64,000 bases of DNA from Rhodopseudomonas sp. P2A-2r (GCF_026015985.1 NZ_CP110389.1:4744001-4808000), one strand, 5' to 3'; positions 18,684 through 27,093 are shown, counted from the stretch's first letter. Made by a program: numbers and translations. The notes: generated by a model not told the origin, from the sequence alone.

Positions 18684-19550
18684 ATGACCCCTCCCCGCCT
18701 CGCCACCTTCACCGTCAACGGCGCGCTGAAATATGGTGCCGTGACCGATGCGGGCGTCGTCGATCTCTCGGCGCGCTACGGGCACTATCCGACGCTGCGC
18801 GAGGCGATTGCCCATGGCGCGTTGCCGCGGCTGGTGGATGCGGCGGCGAATCTTGCGCCCGACTTCGCGCTTGATGCTATCGCGTTGCAGCCGCCGATCC
18901 CGGCACCGGAAAAGATCATCTGCATCGGCGTCAACTATCCCGACCGCAATGCCGAATACAAGGACGGCCAGGACGCGCCAAAATTTCCCTCGATGTTCAT
19001 GCGGACGCCGCGCTCCTTCGTCGGTCACGGCGCGCCCCTGGTGCGGCCGCACGTCTCGCCGCAGCTCGACTACGAGGGCGAGGTGGTGCTGGTGATCGGC
19101 AAGACCGGCCGGCACATCGCCGAGCGCGACGCGCTGGATCACGTCGCGGCGATCACCCTGTGCAACGAAGGCACCATCCGCGACTGGGTGCGCCACGCCA
19201 AATTCAACGTCACCCAGGGCAAGAACTTCGATTCCTCCGGCAGCCTCGGCCCGTGGCTGGTGCCGTATACGAACGAAGCGCAGATCGCCGACATCCGGCT
19301 CACCACCCACGTCAATGGCGAGCTGCGTCAGGACGACCGCACGTCGCGGCTGATCTTCAGCTTCCGATATCTGCTCGCCTATATCTCCACCTTCACAACG
19401 CTGGTGCCGGGCGACGTCATCGTCACGGGCACGCCGACCGGCGCCGGCGCGCGCTTCGATCCGCCGCGCTTTCTGATCCCCGGCGACGTCGTCGAGGTCG
19501 AGGCCACCGGCATCGGCGTCCTGCGCAACGGCGTGGTGGATGAAGCATGA
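18684..19550 (+). CDS. Fumarylacetoacetate hydrolase-family protein (probable HpaG-type decarboxylase/isomerase)
   Basis: A 288-aa protein with a short N-terminal lobe (1-70) and a FAH catalytic domain: IICIGVNYPDRNAEYK, PSMFMRTPRSFVGHGAPL, metal-binding acidic pair in DYEGEVVLVIGKTG, QGKNFDSSGSLGPWLV, GDVIVTGTPTGAGA. The usual NDVSARD block reads NEGTIRDW here, a conservative Asp-to-Glu change at a position near the metal. In homoprotocatechuate degradation, HpaG-type FAH enzymes decarboxylate 5-oxopent-3-ene-1,2,5-tricarboxylate and isomerise the product. No separate hydratase (HpaH) gene is visible in the window. The substrate call rests on context. Confidence 0.82.
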   Translation: MTPPRLATFTVNGALKYGAVTDAGVVDLSARYGHYPTLREAIAHGALPRLVDAAANLAPDFALDAIALQPPIPAPEKIICIGVNYPDRNAEYKDGQDAPKFPSMFMRTPRSFVGHGAPLVRPHVSPQLDYEGEVVLVIGKTGRHIAERDALDHVAAITLCNEGTIRDWVRHAKFNVTQGKNFDSSGSLGPWLVPYTNEAQIADIRLTTHVNGELRQDDRTSRLIFSFRYLLAYISTFTTLVPGDVIVTGTPTGAGARFDPPRFLIPGDVVEVEATGIGVLRNGVVDEA

Positions 19551-19578
19551 GCATGCAAGCAAACAACGGATTCACATC

Positions 19579-21201
19579 ATGACTGCAATCACCGGCGGCG
19601 AAGCCATCGTCCAGGGTCTTGTGGCGGAAGGCGTCGACACCGTGTTCGGCCTGCCGGGCGCGCAGATCTACGGGCTGTTCGACGCCTTCCATCAGGCGCA
19701 GCTGCGCGTGATCGGCGCGCGCCACGAACAGGCCTGCGGCTACATGGCCTATGGCTATGCGCGCGCTTCGGGCAGGCCCGGCGTGTTCAGTGTGGTGCCC
19801 GGCCCCGGCGTGCTCAATGCCGGCGCGGCAATGCTCACCGCCTTCGGCTCCAACGAACCGGTGCTGTGCCTGACCGGCCAGGTGCCGACGGCGTTTCTCG
19901 GCCAGGGCCGCGGCCATCTGCATGAGATGCCCGACCAGCTCGCGACCTTGCGCAGCTTTGTCAAATGGGCCGACCGCATCGACTATCCCGATTCCGCGCC
20001 GACCAAAGTGGCGCGCGGCTTTCAGGAGATGATGTCGGGACGGCGCGGACCGGCGGCGCTGGAAATGCCGTGGGATGTGTTCACCCAGCGCGCCGATGTC
20101 GGCGCGTCCCAGCCGCTGCCGCGCTTCGCCGCGCCGCTGCCGGACAGCGAGCGCATCAAGGCGGCCGCGGCCCTGATCAAGGCCAGCAGGAATCCGATGA
20201 TCTTCGTCGGCTCCGGCGCCATTGATGCCGCCGACGAGATTCTCGAACTGGCGGAGATGCTCGACGCGCCCGTGGTGGCGTTCCGCTCCGGACGCGGCAT
20301 CGTCAGCAATGCCCATGAACTCGGGCTGACCATGGCGGCGGCGTATCATCTGTGGCCGCAGACCGACCTGATCATCGGCATCGGCACACGGCTGGAGCTG
20401 CCGGCGTGGCGCTGGCCGTACCGCCCGGCCGGGCAGAAGTCGGTGCGCATCGACATCGATCCGGTGGAGATGCGCCGCTTCGCGGCCGATGCCGCTGTGG
20501 TCGCCGACGCTCGCGCCGGCACGGCCGCCTTGCGCGCCGCGGTCAGCAAAGCGGGCTTCGGCAAAACCGCCGGCCGCCGCGACGCGATCCGCGACGCCTC
20601 CGCGAAAGCGCTGCAGGAGATCCAGGCCGTGCAGCCGCAGATGGCCTATCTGAACATTCTGCGCGAGGTGCTGCCTGACGACGCCATCGTCACCGACGAG
20701 CTGTCGCAGGTCGGCTTCGCCTCGTGGTACGGCTTTCCGATCTACCAGCCACGCACCTTCATCACCTCGGGCTATCAGGGCACCCTGGGCTCCGGCTTCC
20801 CCACCGCGCTCGGCGCCAAGGTCGCGCATCCGGACCGCGCGGTGGTGGCCATCACTGGCGATGGCGGATTCATGTTCGCGGTGCAGGAACTGGCGACCGC
20901 CGTGCAGTTCAACATCGGCGTGGTCACGCTGGTGTTCAACAACAACGCCTATGGCAATGTGCGGCGCGACCAGCTCACCGTGTTCGACGGCCGCGTCACC
21001 GCCGCGGATCTCGTCAATCCGGATTTCGTCAAACTTGCCGATTCGTTCGGCGTCGCCGCGGCGCGGGTCACCGCGCCGGATCAGTTTCGTGCTGCACTTG
21101 AAAAGGCGCTGGCGCATGGCGGGCCAAGCCTTATCGTGATCGAGGTGCCCAGGGATTCCGAAGTGAGCCCGTGGGCGTTCATTCATCCGGCGAAGCCGTA
21201 G
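19579..21201 (+). CDS. ThDP-dependent acetolactate synthase-like enzyme
   Basis: A 540-aa three-domain ThDP enzyme. The N-terminal domain has the cofactor-activating Glu in ARHEQACGYMAYGYAR, the central domain lies at about 190-330, and the C-terminal ThDP motif GDGGFMFAVQELATA ends in NNNAYGNVRRDQ. The start chosen is ATG 19579 (MTAITGGEAIVQGLVAEGVD); an earlier in-frame ATG at 19540 would overlap the FAH stop. It belongs to the large IlvB-like group but lies outside any ilv context, and it has no small subunit beside it. The reaction is unknown. It is the last gene of the hpa arm, so it may act on a 2-oxo acid such as pyruvate or succinate semialdehyde. Repeat family B follows the stop. Confidence 0.82.
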   Translation: MTAITGGEAIVQGLVAEGVDTVFGLPGAQIYGLFDAFHQAQLRVIGARHEQACGYMAYGYARASGRPGVFSVVPGPGVLNAGAAMLTAFGSNEPVLCLTGQVPTAFLGQGRGHLHEMPDQLATLRSFVKWADRIDYPDSAPTKVARGFQEMMSGRRGPAALEMPWDVFTQRADVGASQPLPRFAAPLPDSERIKAAAALIKASRNPMIFVGSGAIDAADEILELAEMLDAPVVAFRSGRGIVSNAHELGLTMAAAYHLWPQTDLIIGIGTRLELPAWRWPYRPAGQKSVRIDIDPVEMRRFAADAAVVADARAGTAALRAAVSKAGFGKTAGRRDAIRDASAKALQEIQAVQPQMAYLNILREVLPDDAIVTDELSQVGFASWYGFPIYQPRTFITSGYQGTLGSGFPTALGAKVAHPDRAVVAITGDGGFMFAVQELATAVQFNIGVVTLVFNNNAYGNVRRDQLTVFDGRVTAADLVNPDFVKLADSFGVAAARVTAPDQFRAALEKALAHGGPSLIVIEVPRDSEVSPWAFIHPAKP

Positions 21202-21206
21202 CCGAT

Positions 21207-21304
21207 GCCCTCATGGTGAGGAGCGCGTCTTCGCGCGTCTCGAACCATGAGATGTGTGGCCATCCTTCGAGACGCGCGCAAGGGCGCACACCTCAGGATG
21301 AGGT
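21207..21304. repeat. Palindromic repeat family B copy, partly coding
   Basis: Hairpins CTCATGGTGAGGAGCGCGTC...GACGCGCGAAGAC-type arms and CATCCTTCGAGACGCGCGCA...CTCAGGATGAG. On the minus strand the repeat is read through as the last 30 or so residues of the MFS transporter (21211-22539). Confidence 0.88.
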
Positions 21305-22539
21305 CGCGGGACTCCCCGCTGCGCGCGCGATGCCGCCAGCACCAGGAGGCCGGCGCCGGCCACCGACCAGCACGCCACCGGCGCCCAGTACAGCAGCGGC
21401 GCGTAGTCCGGCAGCTTCTGCAAGCCGCCGGCCACCGCCGCCATGCGCGCAAAGGTCGCCAGCGCCAGCGCCGAGAACACCAGGCCGGTGACCTTGCCCT
21501 CGGCGCCGGTCTCGCCGATCGCCAGCGCCGCGGCCACCGCGCTCATCAGCATGCAGCCCCACGCCGCACCGGCGAGGAACTGCGCGACGATCAGCACGTT
21601 GAGGCTGCCGGCCAGTTCGGCGCCGAGCACGGCAACGGCACCGAGCAGACCGGCAAAGCCCATCACCACCAGTCCGCCGCGGCGCCGGGTGACGATGCTG
21701 GCCGGGAACATCGCGATGTTGAAGCCAATCCAGAACACCGGCATCAGCCATTCCAGATCCGCCGGCTTGGCGAAGCGCAGGAAGAACGGCGCGCTGTTGA
21801 TGCTGAAATGCAGCTGGTAACCCAGCGCCAGGATCACCATCGAGGCGATGAACAGCAGCGGCACCCGGCCGAGCGGCTTGGCGGGCGCCAGCTTCGGGCG
21901 GCCCTCGCGGGCCGCCACCGCGACGAGGCCGCGCTCGACCCGCGACAGCGCCAGCGCCACCAGCAGCAGCACGACGCTGGACAGGATGAACGGCAACCGC
22001 GCATCGATTTCGCGCAGCGCGACGCCGAGATAGGGCGAAAGCGCACCTGCAAGTCCGTAGCCGAGCATCACCAGCGCGGCGAGCAGCGGCAGCTTCGGCC
22101 GCGCGCCGTATTTGCCGAGCATGGTCAGCGGCGGGGCGCGCAGCGCCGACGAGGTCACCGCCCAGATCGCGATCAGCGCGATCAGCGCGGCCTGGGCGTT
22201 CGGACCGTTGCCGGCGACGAAAGGCATCGCGACAAAGGCGATGCAGGAAATCGCGGTAAGCAGGCCGACGATCAGCCCGAGCCGGCCGACGACACGCGAA
22301 ATGCGGTCAGCGACGATGCCCATCGCGGTGTCGGTGACGGTGAAGATCAACTGGTCCATCATCAGGATGACAATCACCGCGGACGGCGCGATGCCGACGC
22401 TGGCGGCCAGCTTCGGCAGGAAGATGACGTAGACGGTCCACATCAGCGTGAACGCCAGCTGCAGCACCGCGAGATAGACGCCGGCGCGATTGCTGGCGCT
22501 GGTCGCTGCGGCATCTTCGGCGAGTTCGACTTCGGTCAT
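21211..22539 (-). CDS. Major facilitator superfamily transporter with repeat-encoded tail
   Basis: A 442-aa polytopic inner-membrane protein with about 11-12 hydrophobic segments. ATG at 22539 has GGAG 7 bases upstream. Residues about 1-410 are MFS-like (GVYLAVLQLAFTLMWTVYVI, IVADRISRVVGRLGLIVGLL). The last ~30 residues (beginning RPHPEVCALARVSKDG) are Arg/Ser/His-rich, and their DNA is repeat family B at 21207-21304, so the original stop has been lost or displaced. No substrate can be assigned. It converges with the ThDP enzyme gene, only 9 bases apart. Confidence 0.85.
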   Translation of the reverse strand: MTEVELAEDAAATSASNRAGVYLAVLQLAFTLMWTVYVIFLPKLAASVGIAPSAVIVILMMDQLIFTVTDTAMGIVADRISRVVGRLGLIVGLLTAISCIAFVAMPFVAGNGPNAQAALIALIAIWAVTSSALRAPPLTMLGKYGARPKLPLLAALVMLGYGLAGALSPYLGVALREIDARLPFILSSVVLLLVALALSRVERGLVAVAAREGRPKLAPAKPLGRVPLLFIASMVILALGYQLHFSINSAPFFLRFAKPADLEWLMPVFWIGFNIAMFPASIVTRRRGGLVVMGFAGLLGAVAVLGAELAGSLNVLIVAQFLAGAAWGCMLMSAVAAALAIGETGAEGKVTGLVFSALALATFARMAAVAGGLQKLPDYAPLLYWAPVACWSVAGAGLLVLAASRAQRGVPRPHPEVCALARVSKDGHTSHGSRRAKTRSSP

Positions 22540-22595
22540 CGGGCTGCTCCGAGCGGAAGCATAAAGGAGCGACAGCGAGAAAGGAAAGCCGGGCT

Positions 22596-22792
22596 TTCTT
22601 CCCTCTCCCCCAGCGGCGCGCCGCGGGAGAGGGTGCCTGAGCGAAGCGAAGGCGGGAGAGGGCCCTTGGCAGCTAGCTGACGTCGGAGTATGTGGCACGC
22701 CCCCCTCTCCCGCCTCGAACGCACTCCGTGCGTTCGATCCACCCTCCCCGCCCAGCGAAGCTGCGCTTCGCCGGTGGGAGAGGGGAAGAAGA
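22596..22792. repeat. Palindromic repeat family D (CCCTCTCCC type)
   Basis: Inverted motifs CCCTCTCCCCCAGCGGCGCG / CCGCGGGAGAGGG and CCCTCTCCCGCC / GGTGGGAGAGGGG lie between the MFS start and the alkB stop. A related block is at 24339-24523. No coding sequence is seen. Confidence 0.8.
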
Positions 22793-22817
22793 GCACTTTG
22801 CGCTGCGAATGCGCCTG

Positions 22818-23471
22818 CTACTGCACTTTCCGAAACGTCAGGTTTATCCTCTGCCGGCCCATCAGGGGATGCTCGCCGTCGGCGAGCGGCGCGACGCCAT
22901 GATAGGCCAGCCGCGCCGGGCCGCCCCACACCGCGATGTCGCCGTGTTCGAGACGATAGCGCTTTGCCTTTTCACTGCGCGCGAGGCCGCCGAACATGAA
23001 CACCGCCGGCAGGCCGAGCGAGACCGAGACGATGGGCGCGCCGAGATCGAGCTCATCCTTGTCCTGATGCAGCGACATTTTCGCGCCCGGCACGTAGCGG
23101 TTGATCAGGCAGGCGTCGGGCACGAAGTCCGCGAAGCCGCCCTGCTCCGCGGCGCGACGCGCAAGGTCGAGAAACGAAGGCGGAAGAGCCGGCCAGGGCC
23201 TGCCGGACTCCGGATCGTTGACGTCATAGCGATAGCCGCTGATATCGGTGACCCAGCCCTTGCTGCCGCAATTGGTCATGGCCACCGACATGGTGTGGCC
23301 GCCCGGCGTGACCATGCGGCGGAACGGCGCCTGCGCGACGATCGCGCGCAAGGCGGAGATGATCTCCGGCTCGTCCGCCCTGAACAATCCGCGCAGCAAC
23401 ACCGCGCCCTCGGCCATCGCCTCGCGCGACGGACGGTGGTCATCGGCCAGAGCTGCAAACAGGTCAGTCAC
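22818..23471 (-). CDS. alkB: Alpha-ketoglutarate-dependent DNA repair dioxygenase AlkB
   Basis: A 217-aa 2-oxoglutarate/Fe(II) dioxygenase that removes methyl groups (1-methyladenine, 3-methylcytosine) from DNA. Iron ligands are His135 and Asp137 (LHQDKDE) and His191 (AYHGVAP). 2OG-binding arginines are Arg208 and Arg214 in RINLTFR. PGGHTMSVAMTNCG and the Tyr-rich DISGYRYD lid region match the family; E. coli AlkB has the same layout (His131, Asp133, His187, Arg204, Arg210). It starts 7 bases after another 2OG-Fe(II) oxygenase gene, so the two are surely co-transcribed. No Ada box was searched for. Confidence 0.95.
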   Translation of the reverse strand: MTDLFAALADDHRPSREAMAEGAVLLRGLFRADEPEIISALRAIVAQAPFRRMVTPGGHTMSVAMTNCGSKGWVTDISGYRYDVNDPESGRPWPALPPSFLDLARRAAEQGGFADFVPDACLINRYVPGAKMSLHQDKDELDLGAPIVSVSLGLPAVFMFGGLARSEKAKRYRLEHGDIAVWGGPARLAYHGVAPLADGEHPLMGRQRINLTFRKVQ

Positions 23472-23478
23472 GCATCAC

Positions 23479-24231
23479 TCATTTGGCATCGTGAAAGATC
23501 ACACCAACGGTATGGCGGTGGCCGGAGCGGATCCGGCTGACGCCATGGCGCATGTTAACACGATAGGCGCCGCGCGTGCCCTGCACCGGGCGGTGATGCA
23601 CAGCGAAAACCACCGCGTCGCCCCGGCCGAGCGGCACCACCTCGGCACGCGACTGCATGCGCGGCCGCTGCTCGGTCAGCACGAATTCGCCGCCGGTGAA
23701 ATCGCGGCCCGGTTCCGACAGCAGGATCGCCACCTGCAGCGGGAACACATGTTCGCCATAGAGGTCCTGATGCAGGCAATTGTAGTCGCCCTCGCCATAT
23801 TGCAGCAGCAGCGGCGTCGGCCGGGTCTGGCCGGCTGCGTGGCAGCGCTGCAGGAAGGTGTCGTGATCGCCGGGGAAGCGGACGGCGATGCCCATCGTCG
23901 CGTTCCAGCGATTGGCGACGTCGCTGAGCGGGCCGTACAACGAAGCCCGCAGGGCCGCGATCGGCTGGGGCAACGGATAGGAAAAATACTTGTACTCGCC
24001 GCGGCCGAAACCGTGGCGGCCCATCACCACGCGGCTGCGGAACCGGCTGTCGTCGGGATACAGCATCGCCAGTTCGGCGCATTGCTCCGCGGACAGCAGG
24101 TTGTCGATGACGGCGCAGCCGCGGGCATCGAGTTCCCCGGCGATATGTGCCCAGTCGATGGTGGCAAGGCGCGGCAACAAGGATTGCGCAGGAGCGCTGT
24201 CGACGCGTCGCGCATTTGCGGGAGAAACCAT
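23479..24231 (-). CDS. 2OG-Fe(II) oxygenase (prolyl hydroxylase-like)
   Basis: A 250-aa protein starting at ATG 24231 with GGAGA 8 bases upstream. It has the double-stranded beta-helix fold: HxD in CLHQDLYGEHVFPLQVAILL, a GRDFTGGEFVLTEQRPRMQS strand pair, the distal His in VFAVHHRPVQG and the 2OG-binding Arg around RVNMRHGVSRIR. The N-terminal region (DWAHIAGELDARGCAVIDNL) is the usual cap. It is directly upstream of alkB with 7 bases between them, suggesting a shared alkylation or nucleic-acid damage response, but the substrate (protein, RNA or small molecule) is unknown. Confidence 0.85.
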   Translation of the reverse strand: MVSPANARRVDSAPAQSLLPRLATIDWAHIAGELDARGCAVIDNLLSAEQCAELAMLYPDDSRFRSRVVMGRHGFGRGEYKYFSYPLPQPIAALRASLYGPLSDVANRWNATMGIAVRFPGDHDTFLQRCHAAGQTRPTPLLLQYGEGDYNCLHQDLYGEHVFPLQVAILLSEPGRDFTGGEFVLTEQRPRMQSRAEVVPLGRGDAVVFAVHHRPVQGTRGAYRVNMRHGVSRIRSGHRHTVGVIFHDAK

Positions 24232-24338
24232 GCCATCGTCTCCATCGATCACGTGGAGGATATCGTGACCTTTGGGCAAGATTGAGATTTCGCTGAGGGT
24301 CGCGACACCCGATTTCCGACACGTCGGGCGCGGACCTA

Positions 24339-24523
24339 ACCTCTCCCCGCATCTTGCGCGGGGAGAGGTCGACCGGCGTAGCGCAGCGAAGTCGGTCGGG
24401 TGAGGGGCCGGGCACAAGGCGGGCAAAATTATCTCGCATCCCGTGACGAATTGAGCGCCCTGCCCCGCCCTCACCCGCCTTCGCTGCGCTCAGGCACCCT
24501 CTCCCCGCAAGTGCGGGGCGAGG
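24339..24523. repeat. Palindromic repeat family D copy
   Basis: CCTCTCCCCGCATCTTGCGC GGGGAGAGG hairpin, then GTCGACC...GGTGAGGGG, then CCCTCACCCGCCTTCGCTGC...CACCCTCTCCCCGC and GCGGGGCGAGGG. It fills the 299-bp space between the 2OG oxygenase start (24231) and the DUF2848 stop (24531); any promoter for the oxygenase-alkB pair would lie in 24232-24338. Confidence 0.8.
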
Positions 24524-24530
24524 GAAGAAA

Positions 24531-25220
24531 CTACCCCACCACAGGCAACGTCACGATGTCGTAGCCCGATGCAACCTTGCGCTTCAGCACCGGGTCTTCC
24601 ATTTCATAATCGAAGCGCGTGGCGGGGCGGATGCCGCCCTTGGCCGCAAACGTGCCGCCGAACATGGCGGTGCCCTCGGGCAGCGTGTCACGGTTGAAGC
24701 CACGCCGGATCAGTTCGGCCACCGGCAGCATGCCGCTCAATGTGCCTTCCTGGTACAGCACGCGGACGCCGTCGATTGTGGCGAAGGAGCGCAGGATGAT
24801 CTGGTCCCAGTGGCCTTCGACCTCGGCGAGATCCCACACCGTGGCGGCAACCGGCTTGTCGCACATCTGCTTGGACACGGTGATGTTGTAGGTCTCCACC
24901 TTGCGGTCGGTATGGTCGGAGCCGACGCCGACATAGGTCTTGCCGTTGCCGCCAAACAGACAGAACTCGACCTCGCCGGAGGAATCGCCGCCGGTGCATT
25001 CGATGGCGCCGTCGGTGGTGAAGCGGCGCGCGGAGCAGCGATAGTAGATCGGCGTGGAGGCCGGCGGCGCGATGCCGATGGCCGCGAGTTCGGCAATATG
25101 GTGATCGCGCGCCACGGGATCGCGGCCGGTCCAGCCAGCGATCACGCCCTGGGTGATGGACAGCGTCAGCGGCGATTGCGTGCCCCTGGCGTCCAGCGTG
25201 AACGCGATGGTGGTGGTCAT
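24531..25220 (-). CDS. DUF2848 family protein
   Basis: A 229-aa soluble protein matching DUF2848 as I recall it: N-terminal LSITQGVIAGWTGRDPVARD, then a central IECTGGDSSGEVEFCLFGGN block and KTYVGVGSDHTDRKVETYN, with SKQMCDKPVA and EGTAMFGGTFA further on. These glycine-rich blocks recall the fumarylacetoacetase fold. ATG at 25220 has AGGA about 8 bases upstream. Members usually sit beside amidases or acid-catabolism genes, and here an amidase lies upstream on the same strand with a family B repeat between. No reaction is established. Confidence 0.75.
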   Translation of the reverse strand: MTTTIAFTLDARGTQSPLTLSITQGVIAGWTGRDPVARDHHIAELAAIGIAPPASTPIYYRCSARRFTTDGAIECTGGDSSGEVEFCLFGGNGKTYVGVGSDHTDRKVETYNITVSKQMCDKPVAATVWDLAEVEGHWDQIILRSFATIDGVRVLYQEGTLSGMLPVAELIRRGFNRDTLPEGTAMFGGTFAAKGGIRPATRFDYEMEDPVLKRKVASGYDIVTLPVVG

Positions 25221-25258
25221 AGGATGGTCCTTCGTGCAATTGGCTCGGATGGTCCGGG

Positions 25259-25362
25259 CCTCATGGTGAGGAGGCGCTTCTTCAGCGCCGTCTCGAACCA
25301 TGAGGCAGTTCGTGGCTCATCCTTCGAGACGCGCGCGAAGGGCGCGCTCCTCAGGATGAGGT
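25259..25362. repeat. Palindromic repeat family B copy
   Basis: CCTCATGGTGAGGAGGCGC...CGTCTCGAACCATGAGGC and CATCCTTCGAGACGCGCGCG...CGCTCCTCAGGATGAGG hairpins lie between the amidase stop (25372) and the DUF2848 start (25220), inside an apparent operon. Confidence 0.88.
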
Positions 25363-25371
25363 CTGCGTGTC

Positions 25372-26721
25372 CTACCCGCGGATGACGCCTTCAATGCCGG
25401 CGGCGAGTTCGAAGATGCGGCGATCGGAGCCGCCAGCACCGGCCAGCATCAGCCCGACCGGCACCTCGCCCTGGCGATGCGCCGGCAGCGAGATGGCGCA
25501 GCCGTCGATCATGTTGATCAGGGTGCAGTTGCGCAGCGACAGGATGTTGGCCTTGGCGAAGGCCTTGTCGTCGGCCATGTTCGCTATCGACGGCGGCGTG
25601 TTCGCCGTGGTCGGCAACACCAGCGCGTCATAGGGCGCGATGCGGGCCTCGGCACGCTCGATCATCGAGCGACGCGCGGCAAACAGATCGATGTAGTCGG
25701 CCGCACTCTGGCTTTCGCCGCGCATGATGCGCACCGACACGCGCGGATCGTATTCGCTGCCGCGGCTGGTCAGCAGGTAGCGATGCCAGGCATAGCTTTC
25801 CGCGGCAGCAAAGCCGCCCTTGGAACTGATCGGACCGATGTCGAGGAATTCCGGCACCGCGATGCGTTCGATGATCGCGCCGTGCTGCTCCAGCGTCGCC
25901 AGCGCGCGCTCGAAGGTCTTTGCGACGGCCTCGTCGAGATCGTCGAGCGCAATGGTGGTCGGCACCGCGAGCCGCATGCCCCTGATCGGGCGCGGCACCA
26001 GCGGCGTGAAGCTCTCATCGGCGAGCACGGCGTCCATCGCCGCGCAGCACGCCACGGTGCGCGCCAGCGGGCCGATGCTGTCCAGCGATGACGACAGCGG
26101 CACGGCGCCGTCGAGCGGCACGCGGCGCTGGGTCGGCTTATAACCGACAATGCCGTTATAGGCCGCCGGAATCCGGCACGAGCCGCCGGTATCGGTGCCC
26201 AGCGCGCCATGGGCCATGCCGTCGAGTACGGACACCGCGGCGCCCGCCGACGAGCCGCCGGGCACATGGCCAACGTCGCGCTGCCACGCGCCCTTCGGGG
26301 TGCCGTAATGCGGATTGATGCCAATGCCGGAATAGGCGAATTCGGTCATGTTGGTGCGGCCGATCACCACGAAGCCGGCGCGGCGCAGCCGCGCCACCGC
26401 GAGGGCATCTGCCTCGGCGGGTGCAGAGTCCTCCAGCACGCGGGAGCCGGCGGTGGTCACCTGGCCCCTGATGTCGAACAGGTCCTTGATGGAGACGGGG
26501 ATGCCGGCAAAAGGCGACGGCGCCGCTCTGACCTTGCGCAGGGCATCCATGGCATCGGCGGCGGCCAGCGCTGCCGCCTTGTCAACATGGATGAACACCC
26601 GCTCGCCCTCGCCCTTGGGATCGGCGATGGCAGCCAGACAGGCCTCGACCAGTTGTCGCGAGGTGGTACGTCCGGAGTCGAGATCGGCCGCCAGGCCGGC
26701 GAGAGTGGGCTGGTCTGTCAT
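25372..26721 (-). CDS. Amidase (amidase signature family)
   Basis: A 449-aa amidase-signature enzyme. The catalytic triad is visible: Lys79 (GIPVSIKDLFD), cis-Ser157 (VPGGSSAGAAV) and nucleophile Ser181 (GTDTGGSCRIPAA). It resembles the GatA/AtzF/mandelamide hydrolase group; no GatB or GatC lies nearby, so a catabolic amidase is meant rather than a tRNA amidotransferase. ATG at 26721. It lies downstream of the AtuA pair on the same strand and upstream of DUF2848, suggesting a small catabolic operon with an amide-bearing or N-acyl substrate. Confidence 0.88.
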   Translation of the reverse strand: MTDQPTLAGLAADLDSGRTTSRQLVEACLAAIADPKGEGERVFIHVDKAAALAAADAMDALRKVRAAPSPFAGIPVSIKDLFDIRGQVTTAGSRVLEDSAPAEADALAVARLRRAGFVVIGRTNMTEFAYSGIGINPHYGTPKGAWQRDVGHVPGGSSAGAAVSVLDGMAHGALGTDTGGSCRIPAAYNGIVGYKPTQRRVPLDGAVPLSSSLDSIGPLARTVACCAAMDAVLADESFTPLVPRPIRGMRLAVPTTIALDDLDEAVAKTFERALATLEQHGAIIERIAVPEFLDIGPISSKGGFAAAESYAWHRYLLTSRGSEYDPRVSVRIMRGESQSAADYIDLFAARRSMIERAEARIAPYDALVLPTTANTPPSIANMADDKAFAKANILSLRNCTLINMIDGCAISLPAHRQGEVPVGLMLAGAGGSDRRIFELAAGIEGVIRG

Positions 26722-26760
26722 GCGTCGGATATCCCGTTTCAGACCGTGGCGAATGACCGC

Positions 26761-27093
26761 TCACGGCGCGGTAGAGGTATCGCCCAAGTCGCCGTCGATT
26801 TCCAGATCGAGCAGCGCGGAGCTGAGCGATTTGCCATGCGCGTCCAGCGCCAGCGAGCGCGTCACGCCGCCGCCCAGCGCCTGGTCCATGACGAAATTCA
26901 GCGCGGCGATGCCGGGCAATTCGTAGCGCACCACATCGCCGGCAACGATGCCGGCGAAATGCGCCCGCACGCGCGCGCTGGTGACCTGCGCCAGCAACAG
27001 CGGGTAGTGCTTCGCGTCATAGGCGATCACCGAGATATTCGAGATATTGCCCTTGTCCCCGGTGCGGGAATGGGCGAGTTCGCGCAGCTTCAT
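26761..27093 (-). CDS. AtuA-related small protein
   Basis: A 110-aa protein starting MKLRELAHSRTGDKGNISNI, a typical opening of the C-terminal part of AtuA-type proteins. In many genomes this module is fused to, or directly follows, the DUF1446/AtuA domain. Here TGA and ATG are separated by one base (TGAGATG), so it should be translationally coupled and form a complex with AtuA. VRYELPGIAALNFVMDQALG is the other conserved stretch. The short C-terminal tail after LLDLEI is variable. The reaction is not defined. Confidence 0.85.
   Translation of the reverse strand: MKLRELAHSRTGDKGNISNISVIAYDAKHYPLLLAQVTSARVRAHFAGIVAGDVVRYELPGIAALNFVMDQALGGGVTRSLALDAHGKSLSSALLDLEIDGDLGDTSTAP

Noticed and set aside
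25372..26721. GatA subunit of the tRNA amidotransferase
   Set aside because: No gatB or gatC nearby, and the context is catabolic; the catalytic triad is shared by all amidase-signature enzymes.
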